From Apostichopus japonicus (taxonomy: Eukaryota > Echinodermata > Holothuroidea > Aspidochirotida > Stichopodidae): a stretch of DNA of 64,000 bases. The stretch is from assembly GCF_037975245.1 (NCBI RefSeq), contig NC_092567.1, forward strand, positions 24,606,876 through 24,670,875, read 5' to 3'. The notes under the pieces were generated by a model. That model did no database searches. It had not been told where the DNA came from and saw only the letters and a list, made by a program, of their open reading frames with translations. Positions 12,801 through 22,859 of this stretch are shown piece by piece; the stretch's first letter is position 1, and each line of letters starts with the position of its first letter. The translations under genes were made by a program, and so were the position numbers.

Positions 12801-15800
12801 TTTCTGGCATGGGGCGGGACCCCCCCCCCCCCCTCAACACCTATTGGCCCCTCTCATCCCATCGATACAGTGACCAAATAATAATAATAATAATAATTAT
12901 GAAATAGTGAAGGTGCAATCGAAGAAAGTGTACATATGTCCACGCTATTCTCTCTCAATCTTGTAAAAGTGAGAGGTGGAGAGAGAGAGAAAGCAAAAGA
13001 ATACCCTACCAATAAATTGGTCGATCATATTTGTTAACGCTGCCTAAAAACTGGGGAAAATTTTGAGCATACTTTTACTTCAAGAATCGCCAAATATGGC
13101 ACAATTTTGCGTTTTAACAAAGTTAAGTATACCATCCTCCCAATTGAACCCTCAAGGACACAGATAAGTTACTGATAATTTTGACTCCCCACCCCCAACC
13201 CCCAACTACCCCCTCCCAAAGTAACCATCCTGGAATGGATCCGCCATTGTCTTGTACCGCCATTCTCAAACTCCTTCCGACACCCCTTCCGCACAAAGCA
13301 GCTACCAGGTTTCGAACTACCACCTATGACGTCATTGTTATCATTTCTCTGCAGCTGCTCCTCAGAGAGCCTTGTTGCAGCTTATTGATCAGTACCCCGA
13401 GGTTGCATCGGTGGAATGTTTACCGACATTTATGGTGACGTACATCGAAAGGGAAGCCTTTCCAGATATCGATCCATCGATTCTGTCTTACGAGGACCCA
13501 GATTGTTACGGTATCATTCACAACGAGACACATCTCGCACTCGGTACTATGTACGGAAAATGCGGAACGCGAGCTGTAAGTTTCATACTCACCATTCTAT
13601 CATTTTCTATTATTATTATTACTACCTGCGATAACCTTCCTGCGTTTCCAAACATTGCTCACCCCGCCACGGAAATCACCTCAATATAAAATGCATGGTT
13701 TATTCAATGACATGCAGTTTTAATATAGCCCCACATTTTAAGTATATATGCTATAAGTTGCTATAGATTTTTTATAAATCAATTTTTGTTTTGCCCTTGA
13801 AGTTATGAGACCTCCAGGTTATTCCTCAATATGAATACAATATATTACACTGAGAAAGTTTGTAAACATGTTATTCCTTTCAATCTGCTTTACACAGATT
13901 GTCAATGAAGATGAAACCAGAGTTTCAATGATCAACACTATATTTCTGCCTCCCATCGGCACATTCATCTTTGACGGTGTTCTTACTCGTTCGAAAAACT
14001 CCGAAGTGCAAGTTAATTGTAGCATCCCAACTCGAAGAGTTGGTTACGTTGAATTCGAAACCAACTCTTCAACCGTCGTCACTAAGAAAAACGAGGTCGG
14101 AGACTTTGGCTACTCCTTGAAGCTCTTCCCAGACGAGGACTATCGTAGACCGTACAGGTATAGGCTATCTAAATGCTTAGCATTGCCTCTTAAAATCAAA
14201 CCCACATCCTCACAGCGATTTGGTATCGATTTTGTATAATTTGATGCAGGCGCGTAGCCAAAGGGAGGGGGCGAAGGGGGCGACAGCCCACTCCTCCCCC
14301 TTGAGCATATTTTTTTTTTGTATGTTTGTATGATATCGCTAGTAATTTCAAGCTTAGATGCAACTTACAAGGCCTGTGAAGTGCCATTTCCAGCGATTTT
14401 CTTGTATGCGTAGCGCCAACTATGGTGGCGCTATACGCTTAGATAGTTTTCAATGCAGAATCTACGGCTCTGATAGTTTGCCTACAGGTTCGCCCCTTCC
14501 TTGGCAAATTCCTGGCTACGCGCCTGATTTGATGGTATTTTTGTGAATTTATCGGGCAAAAATAAAGTGAATGACGTCATTGCAATTCAGCCGAAAATAT
14601 TTTTGTTTCCTACTTCTTTCTTTACAATATTTAACTGACTAATTCACAGAGGCGAATAATACTTCTACAAAAACAAGTTGCATTTTGGTGAAATTCTAAA
14701 TACAGAGACCGTGATACCTGAGCAAACATTCAAATGTATCAGGTTTCAAGAATAAATCACAAGAAGATTAAAATAGTAAAGCAGGTAGTTGTTAGGATAA
14801 GTAAAGTGTTTTTGAAGGGCATTATCCGTTATGGCATCACCTTCAACCTATACTGCCGTGTGCTCAAGTCCCTGGAAGAATCGAGGGTTTAGCCATCTCG
14901 AAATAGATTACATTCAATAAATCACATCTTGAGTTATGATCGTAATATTGAGTGTAATATATTTTACTTTCCATATAAATGTCCCATTACATACACAAGA
15001 ATATCCCTTTACTAAAGCCTTGCTCTTTCTTTCACCAGAGTCTGGGATTTCCCAGTATCAGTACAATCAAATTCACGGCTACACTTCGAAGCCCGAACAT
15101 ATACGAGTGAGGATTTTTCGCCATTCCTGCAAGAATGTGTCGCCACACCAACTGATGACCCACGGTCATCGCTTCGTTACGTCATTATAAGAGAAGGGTA
15201 TGTTTACACGTGGTTTACGTATTATATATATATATGGTGACTTTAAAGGTAAAAGGTCGTGTGTTTGTAAGGTATCAGACTGTTCCTCTTGCTGAAATGT
15301 ACTACGGTTATAGTTTTCCATCGATTGTTTCATCTCTGTAGTAAAAAATTTCAATCGTCTTGTGTATTTTGTAAACCAGTAAGAAATACAAAAGGAAACA
15401 TCAATTTCAGTTAATTCTAGTAAGTTAATAACGGGATATGTTTAATGTTCGTTTAATGTTTTCTTATTGAAATTTTACTCTCAAATTTACCTTTGACTTA
15501 TTTTCAGATGCCCTGAAGATGAAACCATCATTTTCCACTACAACCACCCATCCTCGAAGAGGATCCGTTTCTCGATCGAAGCGTTTTCCTTCATCGGATA
15601 CAATTTACAGAGTTCGGTAAGAGAATAGCATACGGAGCAAGACATTAACTTTTATTTGGTTTTTATATGAAAATCTTACTCGTAATGTTAAGTCACATTC
15701 GGTGACCTTTAGCCTATCTTAATCTGAAATACTACCGTTATTGACATGACTTAATGATATCTTGGGTTCCAGGGTCAACACTAAAAACACTTTCAAAATG

Positions 15801-17862
15801 CGTCACACGCATAGGCGTAGGAAGCGGGGGCTGGGGGCTTCAGCCCCCAACCAAAAATTTTTGTGAAAATTCGGGCAATATGCTGTGAAAAATCAAATTA
15901 GGCTCCTACGTACGCCTATGGTCACACGTCACATATTAACACAATGACAGCCACCCAGACACTCCGCCAGATAACTATAGGAGAAATCCAAAATGTAGAG
16001 AAAATGGTCTTAGATAGTTTGAGATAGTTCTTCCTCACAAAACTGTGTTACTCAATCTGAAGCAGGGGATTGGGTGGGATTTTGGGTCGTTTAATGATAA
16101 TGTAATCATAGGTTTAGCCTTCTAGAAAGAGTGATAAAGCTGTAGACGAAGATGTGTATTAACAACAAAATATTTCTCCTGGCACCAATACAGCAACCTA
16201 AGACAGAAGTCTCTTTTACTCTACAGAACCAACCAGCTGCCAAAACATTATATATTCTCCAAGTTGCATATGATTGTCTTTTAACCAAACCTATCGTTCC
16301 TTCTTCAAGTTTCACAAACTATTAAATCTACTTGTAATAGCGTAATGCCAGTAACTTTCCCGTAATACGTTTACTCGACATAAACATTACGTTAAATGCC
16401 GAACTTCTCTTGAAATCCTTTCCCTTCCTATTTGTAGTTGTATCGAACTAGAGTAGGATCCCTTCTTACAATGTGTGCCAGCAAGTTACTTTGACTTCTG
16501 ACGTACACCCCGCAGCAAAGATATTTTCATATAACGATTTCCAATTCAATAAAAATCAGTTGGGATTTGGATTCCTGTTGGATTCCTGTTGGATTCCTGT
16601 AAAGCCAAGTTAATGTATTGATTTACTGACCTCATGCATAATATTACTTCTCAGATGTATTTTTTGCCTTATTGGTTCTATATATTTAACATTTTGGTTT
16701 TGTTACTATTTGTTTTAGGGTTTTTTTTCATTTGTAAAGCGCTTTGAGCAGCTTTGCTGATTTTGCGCTATATAAATATTACTTATTATTATTATTGTGT
16801 GTACATATTTCACGCAGATTTTTGTACACTGTGATATAAGAGACTGCAACCCACTAAATGGAAGCTGTGACACGAACTGTCCCGAGCCCCATGAGGTGGA
16901 TCCCAATTTATCAAAGAGGAGCGTGTCTTCCTTACGAACGAGCAGTGGAGATGAAAATACTGACGGTCCTATCAGAATCATTACCACCGTGGAAGAGGAT
17001 GGTTCCAAAGGTATTTCAATAACGTACACCCTTGATCAAAGTACACATATATATATATACTCGATCTAATGTATCGGTTTTGGTGGAGCGCCACATATTC
17101 CAAAAGTACCGAGCAGTCCTTCGGTTTCATTGGATATCTTTCAATTCCACAGTTATGCATATATATATGCTTGGGCTTGTTAACATCATTTTGGGTACAA
17201 TTGAAACGCACCGGTATGATGTGCGAGACACATCTCAATAACTTACCTAATATACCCGTCATATAATTAATCCACAGTTTCGTTTTAAGACAAAGAACCC
17301 TCTAAAATGTTCTTCCGACAATAAATTAGAAAAATCACGACGACTATGCATTTGAAGCTAAATGAAATTATTAAAAAGGATATTATTGAAGTAAAAAAAA
17401 AGATATAATTGTTGTTGTTCGTGACGGATACATGCGAAGCAAGTGCATTATTTTGTAAGTTTATAGAAATGCATTTCCATAAGGTTTACCCTTAAATTTA
17501 TCCTAATGTTAGTGACGGAATGAACTACTGAATAAACATATCATAATGAATAATCATATCACACTGATCTCATACAGTGCGACTTTTCTCATAGAATTAT
17601 CGATTTTTAATAGGATTTATCCACTTTGTCCTGATTACTGTTCAATGACATTTGTTACCTTCCAGCTCGCCGAGATGGTTTCTCCTTTGGTGAAACAGTC
17701 CTCACGTGTCTCGTCTCTGTTGCCATAGTGATGGTTATGGTATTGGCGTATCTTGTCGTGAAAGTGTCGAAGCAAGCAAATCGTCCATCTGTTTGTACAC
17801 ATTGCAGTCAAAAATCGAAAATCTCGAAGGTAGCCCTAATTTCAGCCAAGTCGAAGATATGA
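1563..17862 (+). CDS. ZP-domain type I membrane protein, 15 exons
   Basis: Exons: 1563-1685, 6755-6978, 7208-7312 (or 7305), 8734-8846, 9403-9674, 10222-10380, 10641-10681, 11708-11811, 12257-12521, 13355-13575, 13898-14157, 15039-15197, 15508-15616, 16818-17010, 17666-17862. About 845 residues. In order: signal peptide (1-23); ectodomain opening with HFRGGYISW and containing IDQDGDRVSCRW and GLYAVAVIIEDY (about 24-465); ZP-N (about 488-575) with the CGT hallmark; ZP-C ending in IFVHCDIRDC (to about 737); KARR cleavage-like site (780-783); one transmembrane helix (about 791-812); a 33-residue basic, Ser/Lys-rich tail. ZP proteins polymerise outside the cell into coats and matrices; that role is known of the family and inferred here. 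The HFRGG ectodomain is a pattern I associate with unnamed marine-animal proteins. The exon 3/4 junction is out of frame with its best donor. Confidence 0.85.
5454..5823. mobile_element. Non-autonomous hAT-like element with 8-bp TSD
   Basis: Begins CAGTGGCGTAGGAA and ends TTCCTACGCCCTTG, inverted over GGCGTAGGAA. It is flanked by the perfect direct repeat GATATAAC (5446-5453 and 5824-5831), an 8-bp target duplication as made by hAT transposases. The 370-bp interior has G/C homopolymers and no coding capacity. A remnant of the same end lies near 51683. Confidence 0.8.
5917..6272 (+). mobile_element. TTAA-flanked MITE, copy 1
   Basis: A 356-bp sequence between two TTAA sites (5913-5916, 6273-6276) with inverted ends: GGCATTGAAGACTC at the left, and GACTCTTCGCTCCC at the right. 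A second copy of almost the same length lies in reverse orientation at 39816-40172. TTAA duplication is typical of piggyBac-like transposases, but the termini are not classic piggyBac CCY ends. No coding sequence. Confidence 0.8.
6755..6978 (+). CDS. ZP gene exon 2
   Basis: Follows TATAG and reads VELFFRLAYRHGFFSD onward, joining GREREVELFF in frame (phase 0). It ends in phase 2 at GTAAGT. It carries two cysteines (GEDCTHEA and YYTCTN) and is part of the N-terminal ectodomain. Confidence 0.85.
7208..7312 (+). CDS. ZP gene exon 3, with a donor problem
   Basis: Reads KDSGSDVDLHWASGYNRT and ends EQENDGQVWSV. The best donor (GTGAGT, after 7312) leaves phase 2, but exon 4 needs phase 1: the join gives GGC GAT TGA, a stop. 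A weaker donor after 7305 (GTGTTG) would keep frame and lose two residues. Either that donor is used, or a one-base sequence error or real lesion is present. Confidence 0.7.
8734..8846 (+). CDS. ZP gene exon 4
   Basis: Acceptor CAG before CG ATT GAT; reads IDQDGDRVSCRWTSGRKG then ECDDPNCGNPNATVFTMKS, ending phase 0 at GTAAGA. The DQDGDRVSCRW core and the C-x4-C pair mark the conserved part of the ectodomain, so this exon is real even though its join to exon 3 is not clean. Confidence 0.82.
9403..9674 (+). CDS. ZP gene exon 5
   Basis: Starts STCKILVNAVNAKPGLYAVA (phase 0), continues through VIIEDYPKGRRRRAAF and ISYQFLVNIQRRNVEC, and ends at DPSVP in phase 2 before GTAAGT. The RRRR run within the ectodomain could be a proprotein-convertase site. 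Four cysteines follow the spacing of the ectodomain module. Confidence 0.88.
9782..9846. repeat. (TA)n microsatellite
   Basis: Uninterrupted TA dinucleotides in intron 5, about 32 units. Similar TA tracts occur at about 22820-22855, 49895-49957 and 61163-61185. Confidence 0.95.
10222..10380 (+). CDS. ZP gene exon 6
   Basis: Acceptor CCATCCAG; reads IVTVDMITQPGMVVSDLHND, then YHVEVSWIPTADKLG and EQLCYQAVDAE, ending phase 2 at GTAAGT. The PGM motif and the SWIPTADKLG...CYQAVD pattern resemble repeated Ig/cadherin-like ectodomain modules. Confidence 0.87.
10641..10681 (+). CDS. ZP gene exon 7 (microexon-like, 41 nt)
   Basis: A 41-nt exon coding IAGQEICLKLFVG between TACAG and GTAAGT. Phase fits both neighbours (2 in, 1 out). 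It continues the cysteine pattern from exon 6. Confidence 0.78.
10745..11335. repeat. AATAC/ATGCA-type satellite in intron 7
   Basis: About 590 bp built of 5-bp steps of the type CAATA, with interspersed ATGCA, CACTA and AAAAT variants and larger repeats of the pattern ATGCACTACAATACAATAAA. It is nearly free of stops in several frames only because of its composition; the long open frames here are artefacts. Confidence 0.9.
11708..11811 (+). CDS. ZP gene exon 8
   Basis: Reads GSTPEPIPERSYPSSNESE then IIPYFNQIWELHFTEK; acceptor TTCTTAG, donor GTAAAC, phase 1 in and 0 out. A Pro/Ser-rich linker leads into a new beta-sandwich-like stretch in exon 9. Confidence 0.82.
12257..12521 (+). CDS. ZP gene exon 9
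   Basis: Reads VQLGDADTLNAAVVFLLENG, then TVAYAVTLNDNNLEVNVTTE, YYVSFHTPEFHMDPATNY, and EEAEWNFTTS, with several N-glycosylation sequons (NGT, NVT, NYT, NFT). It resembles a fibronectin/Ig-like fold segment directly before the ZP domain. Phase 0 in, 1 out. Confidence 0.85.
13355..13575 (+). CDS. ZP gene exon 10 (ZP-N start)
   Basis: Codes VECLPTFMVTYIERE, SYEDPDCYG, NETHLAL and GKCGTRA. The C...F-x-V-x-I, DP-x-C and CGT pattern is the signature of the ZP-N half. Acceptor CTGCAG, donor GTAAGT, phase 1 in and 0 out. Confidence 0.9.
13898..14157 (+). CDS. ZP gene exon 11 (ZP-N end)
   Basis: Reads IVNEDETRVSMINTIFL, continues to VLTRSKNSEVQVNCSIPTRR, and ends LFPDEDYRRPYR. The N-x-I and R...V-x-C motifs close the ZP-N fold and supply its last cysteine. 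Phase 0 in, 2 out. Confidence 0.9.
14247..14526 (-). mobile_element. Non-autonomous hAT-like element with 8-bp TSD
   Basis: Ends CAGGCGCGTAGCCA and TGGCTACGCGCCTG are near-perfect inverted repeats, flanked by the direct repeat ATTTGATG (14239-14246, 14527-14534). The interior carries, on the minus strand, the core TATCTAAGCG...GCGCCACCAT also found near 29685, 30402 and 31122. It lies in intron 11. No coding capacity. Confidence 0.85.
15039..15197 (+). CDS. ZP gene exon 12 (ZP-C start)
   Basis: Reads VWDFPVSVQSNSRLHFEART, then FSPFLQECVATPTDDPRS and LRYVIIREG. The FLQECVATPTDDP string matches the ZP-C consensus of C-x-A-T-P followed by a DP pair. The more open frame across this stretch is not the spliced one. 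Phase 2 in, 2 out. Confidence 0.9.
15508..15616 (+). CDS. ZP gene exon 13 (ZP-C)
   Basis: Reads CPEDETIIFHYNHPSSKRIR then FSIEAFSFIGYNLQSS. GCP at the splice join and the F-x-I-EAF-x-F beta strand are standard ZP-C features. Phase 2 in, 0 out. Confidence 0.9.
15810..15920. mobile_element. Short hAT-like MITE with 8-bp TSD
   Basis: 111 bp starting CATAGGCGTAGGAAG and ending CTCCTACGTACGCCTATG, flanked by the perfect 8-bp direct repeat GTCACACG (15802-15809, 15921-15928). The same right end (CTCCTACGCCTATG) closes the repeat near 50874. Non-coding; in intron 13. Confidence 0.85.
16563..16601. repeat. 11-bp direct repeat TGGATTCCTGT x3
   Basis: Three tandem copies of an 11-bp unit within intron 13. 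No function seen. Confidence 0.8.
16818..17010 (+). CDS. ZP gene exon 14 (ZP-C end)
   Basis: Reads IFVHCDIRDCNPLNGSCD, then TNCPEPHEVDPNLSKRSV and IRIITTVEEDGSK. The HCD-x3-DC...C...C group is the last disulfide cluster of ZP-C. SKR is a possible dibasic cleavage site. Phase 0 in, 1 out. Confidence 0.9.
17666..17862 (+). CDS. ZP gene exon 15 (transmembrane helix, stop)
   Basis: Reads ARRDGFSFGETVLTCLVSVA then IVMVMVLAYLVVKVSKQ, a single membrane span, followed by a short tail with a CTHC pair and several Lys, stopping at TGA 17860-17862. KARR across the splice junction lies just before the span, where ZP proteins are usually cleaved by furin-like proteases. Confidence 0.88.
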
Positions 17863-19395
17863 GCAACATACTGTCCAGAGTCTTTGAATCTTCAAGCGGG
17901 ACACATTAGCTGATGTACATGAAGTCATGGACTAAAGCAATGTTTATTATGCAGCACATTTACAATTTTTGAATCAAACTTGGAAACTAAAGAAAAGACG
18001 TGCTAGCAGCCAGTCCGTGCTATAGTCTGCGGTTTATCGAATCCCTCTCTCTCTATTTCACTCTTCATTATATTCCTGTAAATTTCATCCTTTTTTCAAT
18101 ACTTGTTTCTTGTCAACTTTGTACACTTCCATAAAGGATGAACATCGTTTACCAAACGCTTAATAGCGAATGCAATTTGATGAGAAAAAAATGTTTCCAA
18201 AAATATATCTGGCAAGACAATTAAAACGTTTTATCGTCATATCAGTAGAGCTTCTTCTTAATAATTAAGTTAATTAGCAGTTGAGGTGGGTTGGCTGGGA
18301 TTTCCGGTTTTCAGGCTCGGAACCTGTGTCTCAGCTCACTGGGTCCGAGGTAACGAAGATGCGGCCAGGTTGAGGTAACGAAATATGCTAAATTTCACAC
18401 GAGGTGCTAAATGGGCCGCTTGTTACTTTTTTTCAGATGTTATTCTTATGCAATACTCTTTCGGTATTACAATTTCAGTGTCTACTTACTCATCCCGCCC
18501 CCCCCCCCTACTATCTTCCTATCCGGCGCCCTCTTCTGAGAAACATCTATGATCTCGTCACTCGTAAACCTTTCCATAGCGGTGTTCATCTTTTTTTGAA
18601 ATGCTGCCCTCACTATCTCAAGCTCATTTGGGCATCCTTCAGACCCAAGAAAACATATTGATATAGCCTCTGTAGCACCATGGAGCTATAATCTGTTTAT
18701 AGCCCCTGCAACACAGACAAGATTACATAGCGAAGCAAAAAGGAACTTCGCTTGAATTCAGTGACAGGGCAGTTTCAACTAGTGTTACTATAACAACGTT
18801 TTAGAAGACATTTTTCTGTGAAGGCCTTTTTAATATTGTGTCAAATGATTGTTTAAAGCATGAATTTGGGCAAAATTCTAATTTTTATATGTCATAGTTT
18901 TTCTCTAAAGTTGTTTGTAATGTATGAAAGATAATGCAGTTTGAGACCAAGAATAGCAGTTCAAACTGTGCTAAAATGTTCTAATCAACTTGGAAATATA
19001 GACAAAACGTTAGCACACTAGAATATCAGATTTCACACGCCTGCTTTCAGCGTTTCTTCAAAACCAAACCATATCCATGACGGTCTAGGTATACTGAGAT
19101 ACCTTTTGTTAGTCTACTGTAAATATAGGGTCATGCGATATTCAAAAATGGTAATTACTATACAGAAAACTATTCACGAAGATAAAGAGTTTTCAAAAGA
19201 GGTTCAAACTGCTAATAGGAATTGTAGGAAAATACTGATCAAATTTCATCATTATCAATGACCAGTGTTGACGGTACCTTACATAAATGCAGGGGGGAAG
19301 CTATCGGTCAAATTAGGAAAAGCTACCGTATACCCCATTACAATGAAAACTCTTAAAGACTCAGTTTGTACAAACTGAACAAATATTTGGTTTTT

Positions 19396-19425
19396 CCAGG
19401 GAGTTGTTATGGAACAACTCCCTGG
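19396..19425. repeat. Perfect 13-bp inverted repeat with 4-nt loop
   Basis: CCAGGGAGTTGTT, loop ATGG, then AACAACTCCCTGG, bordered by T tracts on both sides. It could fold as a cruciform or RNA hairpin. No surrounding gene was recognised. Confidence 0.85.
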
Positions 19426-22400
19426 TTTTTCAAAGTAGAATCTGCTGTTGCTATTCATAGAAAAATGGCGCAAGACAATATTTCTATACCTATACGCTAG
19501 TACAATGTGTATCCCTCCATAGTGTACAATACCCAAGAATATGGTTGATGGCCAAACACCAATGCGTATGAAAAGTCCATCCAGTAATATCAATAGTACC
19601 TTGTGTACACAAGCAGGTTACCAGATGCCAGAGTTTCTCAATTGGCGTCCCGTGTCCAATATTCGGCACGGGGGGAAATTGTCGAGTCGGTCCCCAAAAG
19701 GAAACTCGGCCCGTAAGCTTTACAGTAATCGGACATGTGGACCATTATGTAGGGGCACCCTGTCTGCCTATCCATTCACATTAATCATTATAGTTATATA
19801 TGAAAAAATAAAAAGTGCGTTCTCTCTGGCCCTTGTCTCCAACTGAAGTGTTTATGGCCCTCGTGAAAATTAATTGAGAACTTCTGTTCTAGACCTTCTT
19901 CCGTCCCAGGGATGTTTTTTTTTTTTACATTAGAAATGACCAGGAAGCAAATGATTAATTTCAAAGTTACTTACTCTTATGTAACATGTTGTTAACATGA
20001 ACTCTAAAGAAGGAAAAATGACTTTTTTCCCCACACTCAGCCTACTTCTGATACAGTATAATTGATTAATAATAATATTAATAATACAAATTAATAATAA
20101 TAATTATCAGCAGTTATTAACATTGGTGGTAATGTGTCAACCGTGACGCTATGGTCAGCACTAAGATATTAGTAAATATTTGTAAGTAGCAATTTCAAGC
20201 ACTTAAGACTGTAAACAGGTAAATAGTCTGACAATCCATTTAACCCGGCAAAACGTTTTTATTATATTTGACGGATCCTAGTTTTGATTGACGTGAAGGT
20301 ATGGCCATTCATTCAACACAAAAGGTGTTTTTCTAACGTAATTCAGATTTAATTACTTCTATGAATACACGTTTTCTTACTCAACATAAATATTTGGCAA
20401 CCAGGTAGGTGGTGGCATAAAAAGAATGGGGTAACAAAAGTAATGAAATGCTATGATCTGATAGCATAATAAAGCATTCAATTGCTATAGCAACAGGACT
20501 TTGAAGAAACTGTCACTACAATTATCCTCTTGTACTACTAAATTTGCTGATTTCCCAATTACAAAACCGAAGGACGAGTGATCTAATAGCAACAATTAAA
20601 ATTTGAAATTATAATGGATTCAGTGAATTGAAATGATAACGATTTGAATATTCAAATTAGACTGTCTTTCTGAAGAGTATGAACCTATATTTTCAACGCT
20701 GATAATGTCTGATATATGATAAAGAGGTAGGCATCCGTTCGCCGCATCATTTTGAGAAGATTTGAAAAAATGGCGATTTTTTTTGCCTAAATTTGAAAAA
20801 AAACATAAGGGTATAGCCTTACAAAATGATTAAATTTGGACCAAAAATCGAGGTTTCCAAATTTCAGCCTAAATGTCTACAATAAATAATCTATACCAGC
20901 GGTTATCAAGTTCATGGATTTCCATCCAGGAAGACCCTGCGACAACAACAACCAGTTACAACAAAAATCTGCACACAAACTAATTTACTATATTCGGGTA
21001 TGCGGCGATCCTTTTAGCGGTATAGGCTTCAGCATCCTACCGGCTTGTTTGAAAAGACCAATGTTTCTCTCCGTCGCAGCAGAAATTTATATAACGACAC
21101 ATGGTCTAGATGAGACATATATACATGGACAGGCAGCTAAAATGAATGAAGAATAGAGCAAAAAAGCTTTCAATTCTTACGTATATCGTTTTTGAGACAG
21201 CAACATTTGAAGTAACTCGACAGACATGTTTTGTACGTAAAGTGCATTTGAAGCATGTTGTGATGCCTTAGAGGGACATTTACATTGCCTAGCATCACAG
21301 TGCTTTCCCCTTCACCAGCGGCATAATCTGCAACTAGAAAAGAAAAAAAAAAGAACAAATAGAAGCCTCGCTCGCTCGCCCTCCTCTTCCTCCCCCATGC
21401 ACTTGTGAAGTTGGGGGTCATGTGAAGTTGGGGGTCATTTAGAACTAAATCAAACGGGCTTCGTAAATACTCTTGGCATATGCTTTAAGGCTTTCAGGAA
21501 CATTCTGAAGTGGTTATTGTTCAAAATGTTTGCACAATGGGGGAGTGTTCATATACACTGTTATACGGTGAATCTATATAAGCCACTTACAGTTACGTCA
21601 AAAGATAGAACTGTCAAACGTTGGTTAGCGTTATTTTTGGTTATATATGCAGCACTCTACTTGGTTTCTAGTGTCGACTTAATGTCATTAAGGAAAATAA
21701 ACTTTACAAAGGTTGGTATATATCTAACGTTAAATTAGAAACTTTTTTTCAGTTAAGTATCTATGAAATTCTAGTAAACTAGTTAAATCTATGAAATTTT
21801 ATGAAATAAAATACGTCTGTCTTTTTTATGTTAAAGTTTTCTAAGTTTTCGTTTGTTATAGTTATAAGCTCGACGAATTGAAGTATTAGTCATCTGCTAC
21901 TCACTACACTACATGCGGTGTTCTCGGACTTCTCTCCTAGCACTAACATAACTTCAAATGTTCACACAAAACACGAATAGCTGGGGCAATTGACTTTCAC
22001 ACCCATTCGACAACACCACTTATTTTGTACTTGGTACGATAACATGTCTAAAATTCCACACCCGTGAGAAGAAGAATTGGTATTGCATCTATTAGGGGTA
22101 CACCACCAAATTTAGTGGTTTCATATCAAATTAGAATGATATATACTGGGCGAATAAAAGTGACAAGGTTGCAATAACTTGATGAAAATCGGGGACATCC
22201 GTTCTATATTCCAATTCTTTTCTTCTTAATTTTTCTTGTGGGGAAAGATGTGAAAATAGCTGTTTCTATTTTTCAATTTTTCTTTTGTTAAACGTACGTG
22301 TTTCTTCTATACGTACGTGTGGTGAGGTCAGCTAAACAGTTCATTGCTCACGCATAAAACAGGCTTTTGTAGCTTCTTCAAACACCGAGTTACTTCGAAC

Positions 22401-22815
22401 ATCGTGAAGGGCATATTTTACGTAAGCACATATCTGTCTACTCTTTTTTTTGAAAGAAAGCATTATGATTCTAGTGGTATTGTCTTATTTTTCTACCACC
22501 CGGCATAATAGTTTTGGCGTCTATCCGGGAAGCACCTCTGAAGTTAGCTTCAGGATCAGAACAGAGTTAGGCTATTAACGGTAAGGAAAAAAAAACTTTT
22601 TATTATTCTTTTAACGATATCTTTCGGAAGATGTTATTAGAAGCAAATTTCATGTGCAGTGCACTTAAATAACTTTTGTACCAAAACCATGCAGTGCTCT
22701 CAAAATAGTCCAGATGAAAATGAAAATAAATCAAATCAAGTCTATTCAAATTATAATGTGCCAATTGTCATTTTCTATTGAAACATTGATGTTGCTATTA
22801 ATTTGAAATAACGCA

Positions 22816-22816
22816 C

Positions 22817-22856
<40 letters not shown>
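22816..22856. repeat. (TA)n microsatellite
   Basis: AT-dinucleotide run upstream of the transporter gene, continuing into degenerate TATATAGATATAG to about 22895. Confidence 0.9.

Positions 22857-22859
<3 letters not shown>

Noticed and set aside
15004-15190. Longest open frame over ZP exon 12 (reading ESGISQYQYNQIHGY)
   Set aside because: The spliced frame is different: VWDFPVSVQSN...FLQECVATPTDDP matches the ZP-C pattern and fits both phases.
21517-21738. 73-residue frame with a hydrophobic centre
   Set aside because: No signal peptide at its start, no family, no upstream context; kept only as a remark in the intergenic entry.
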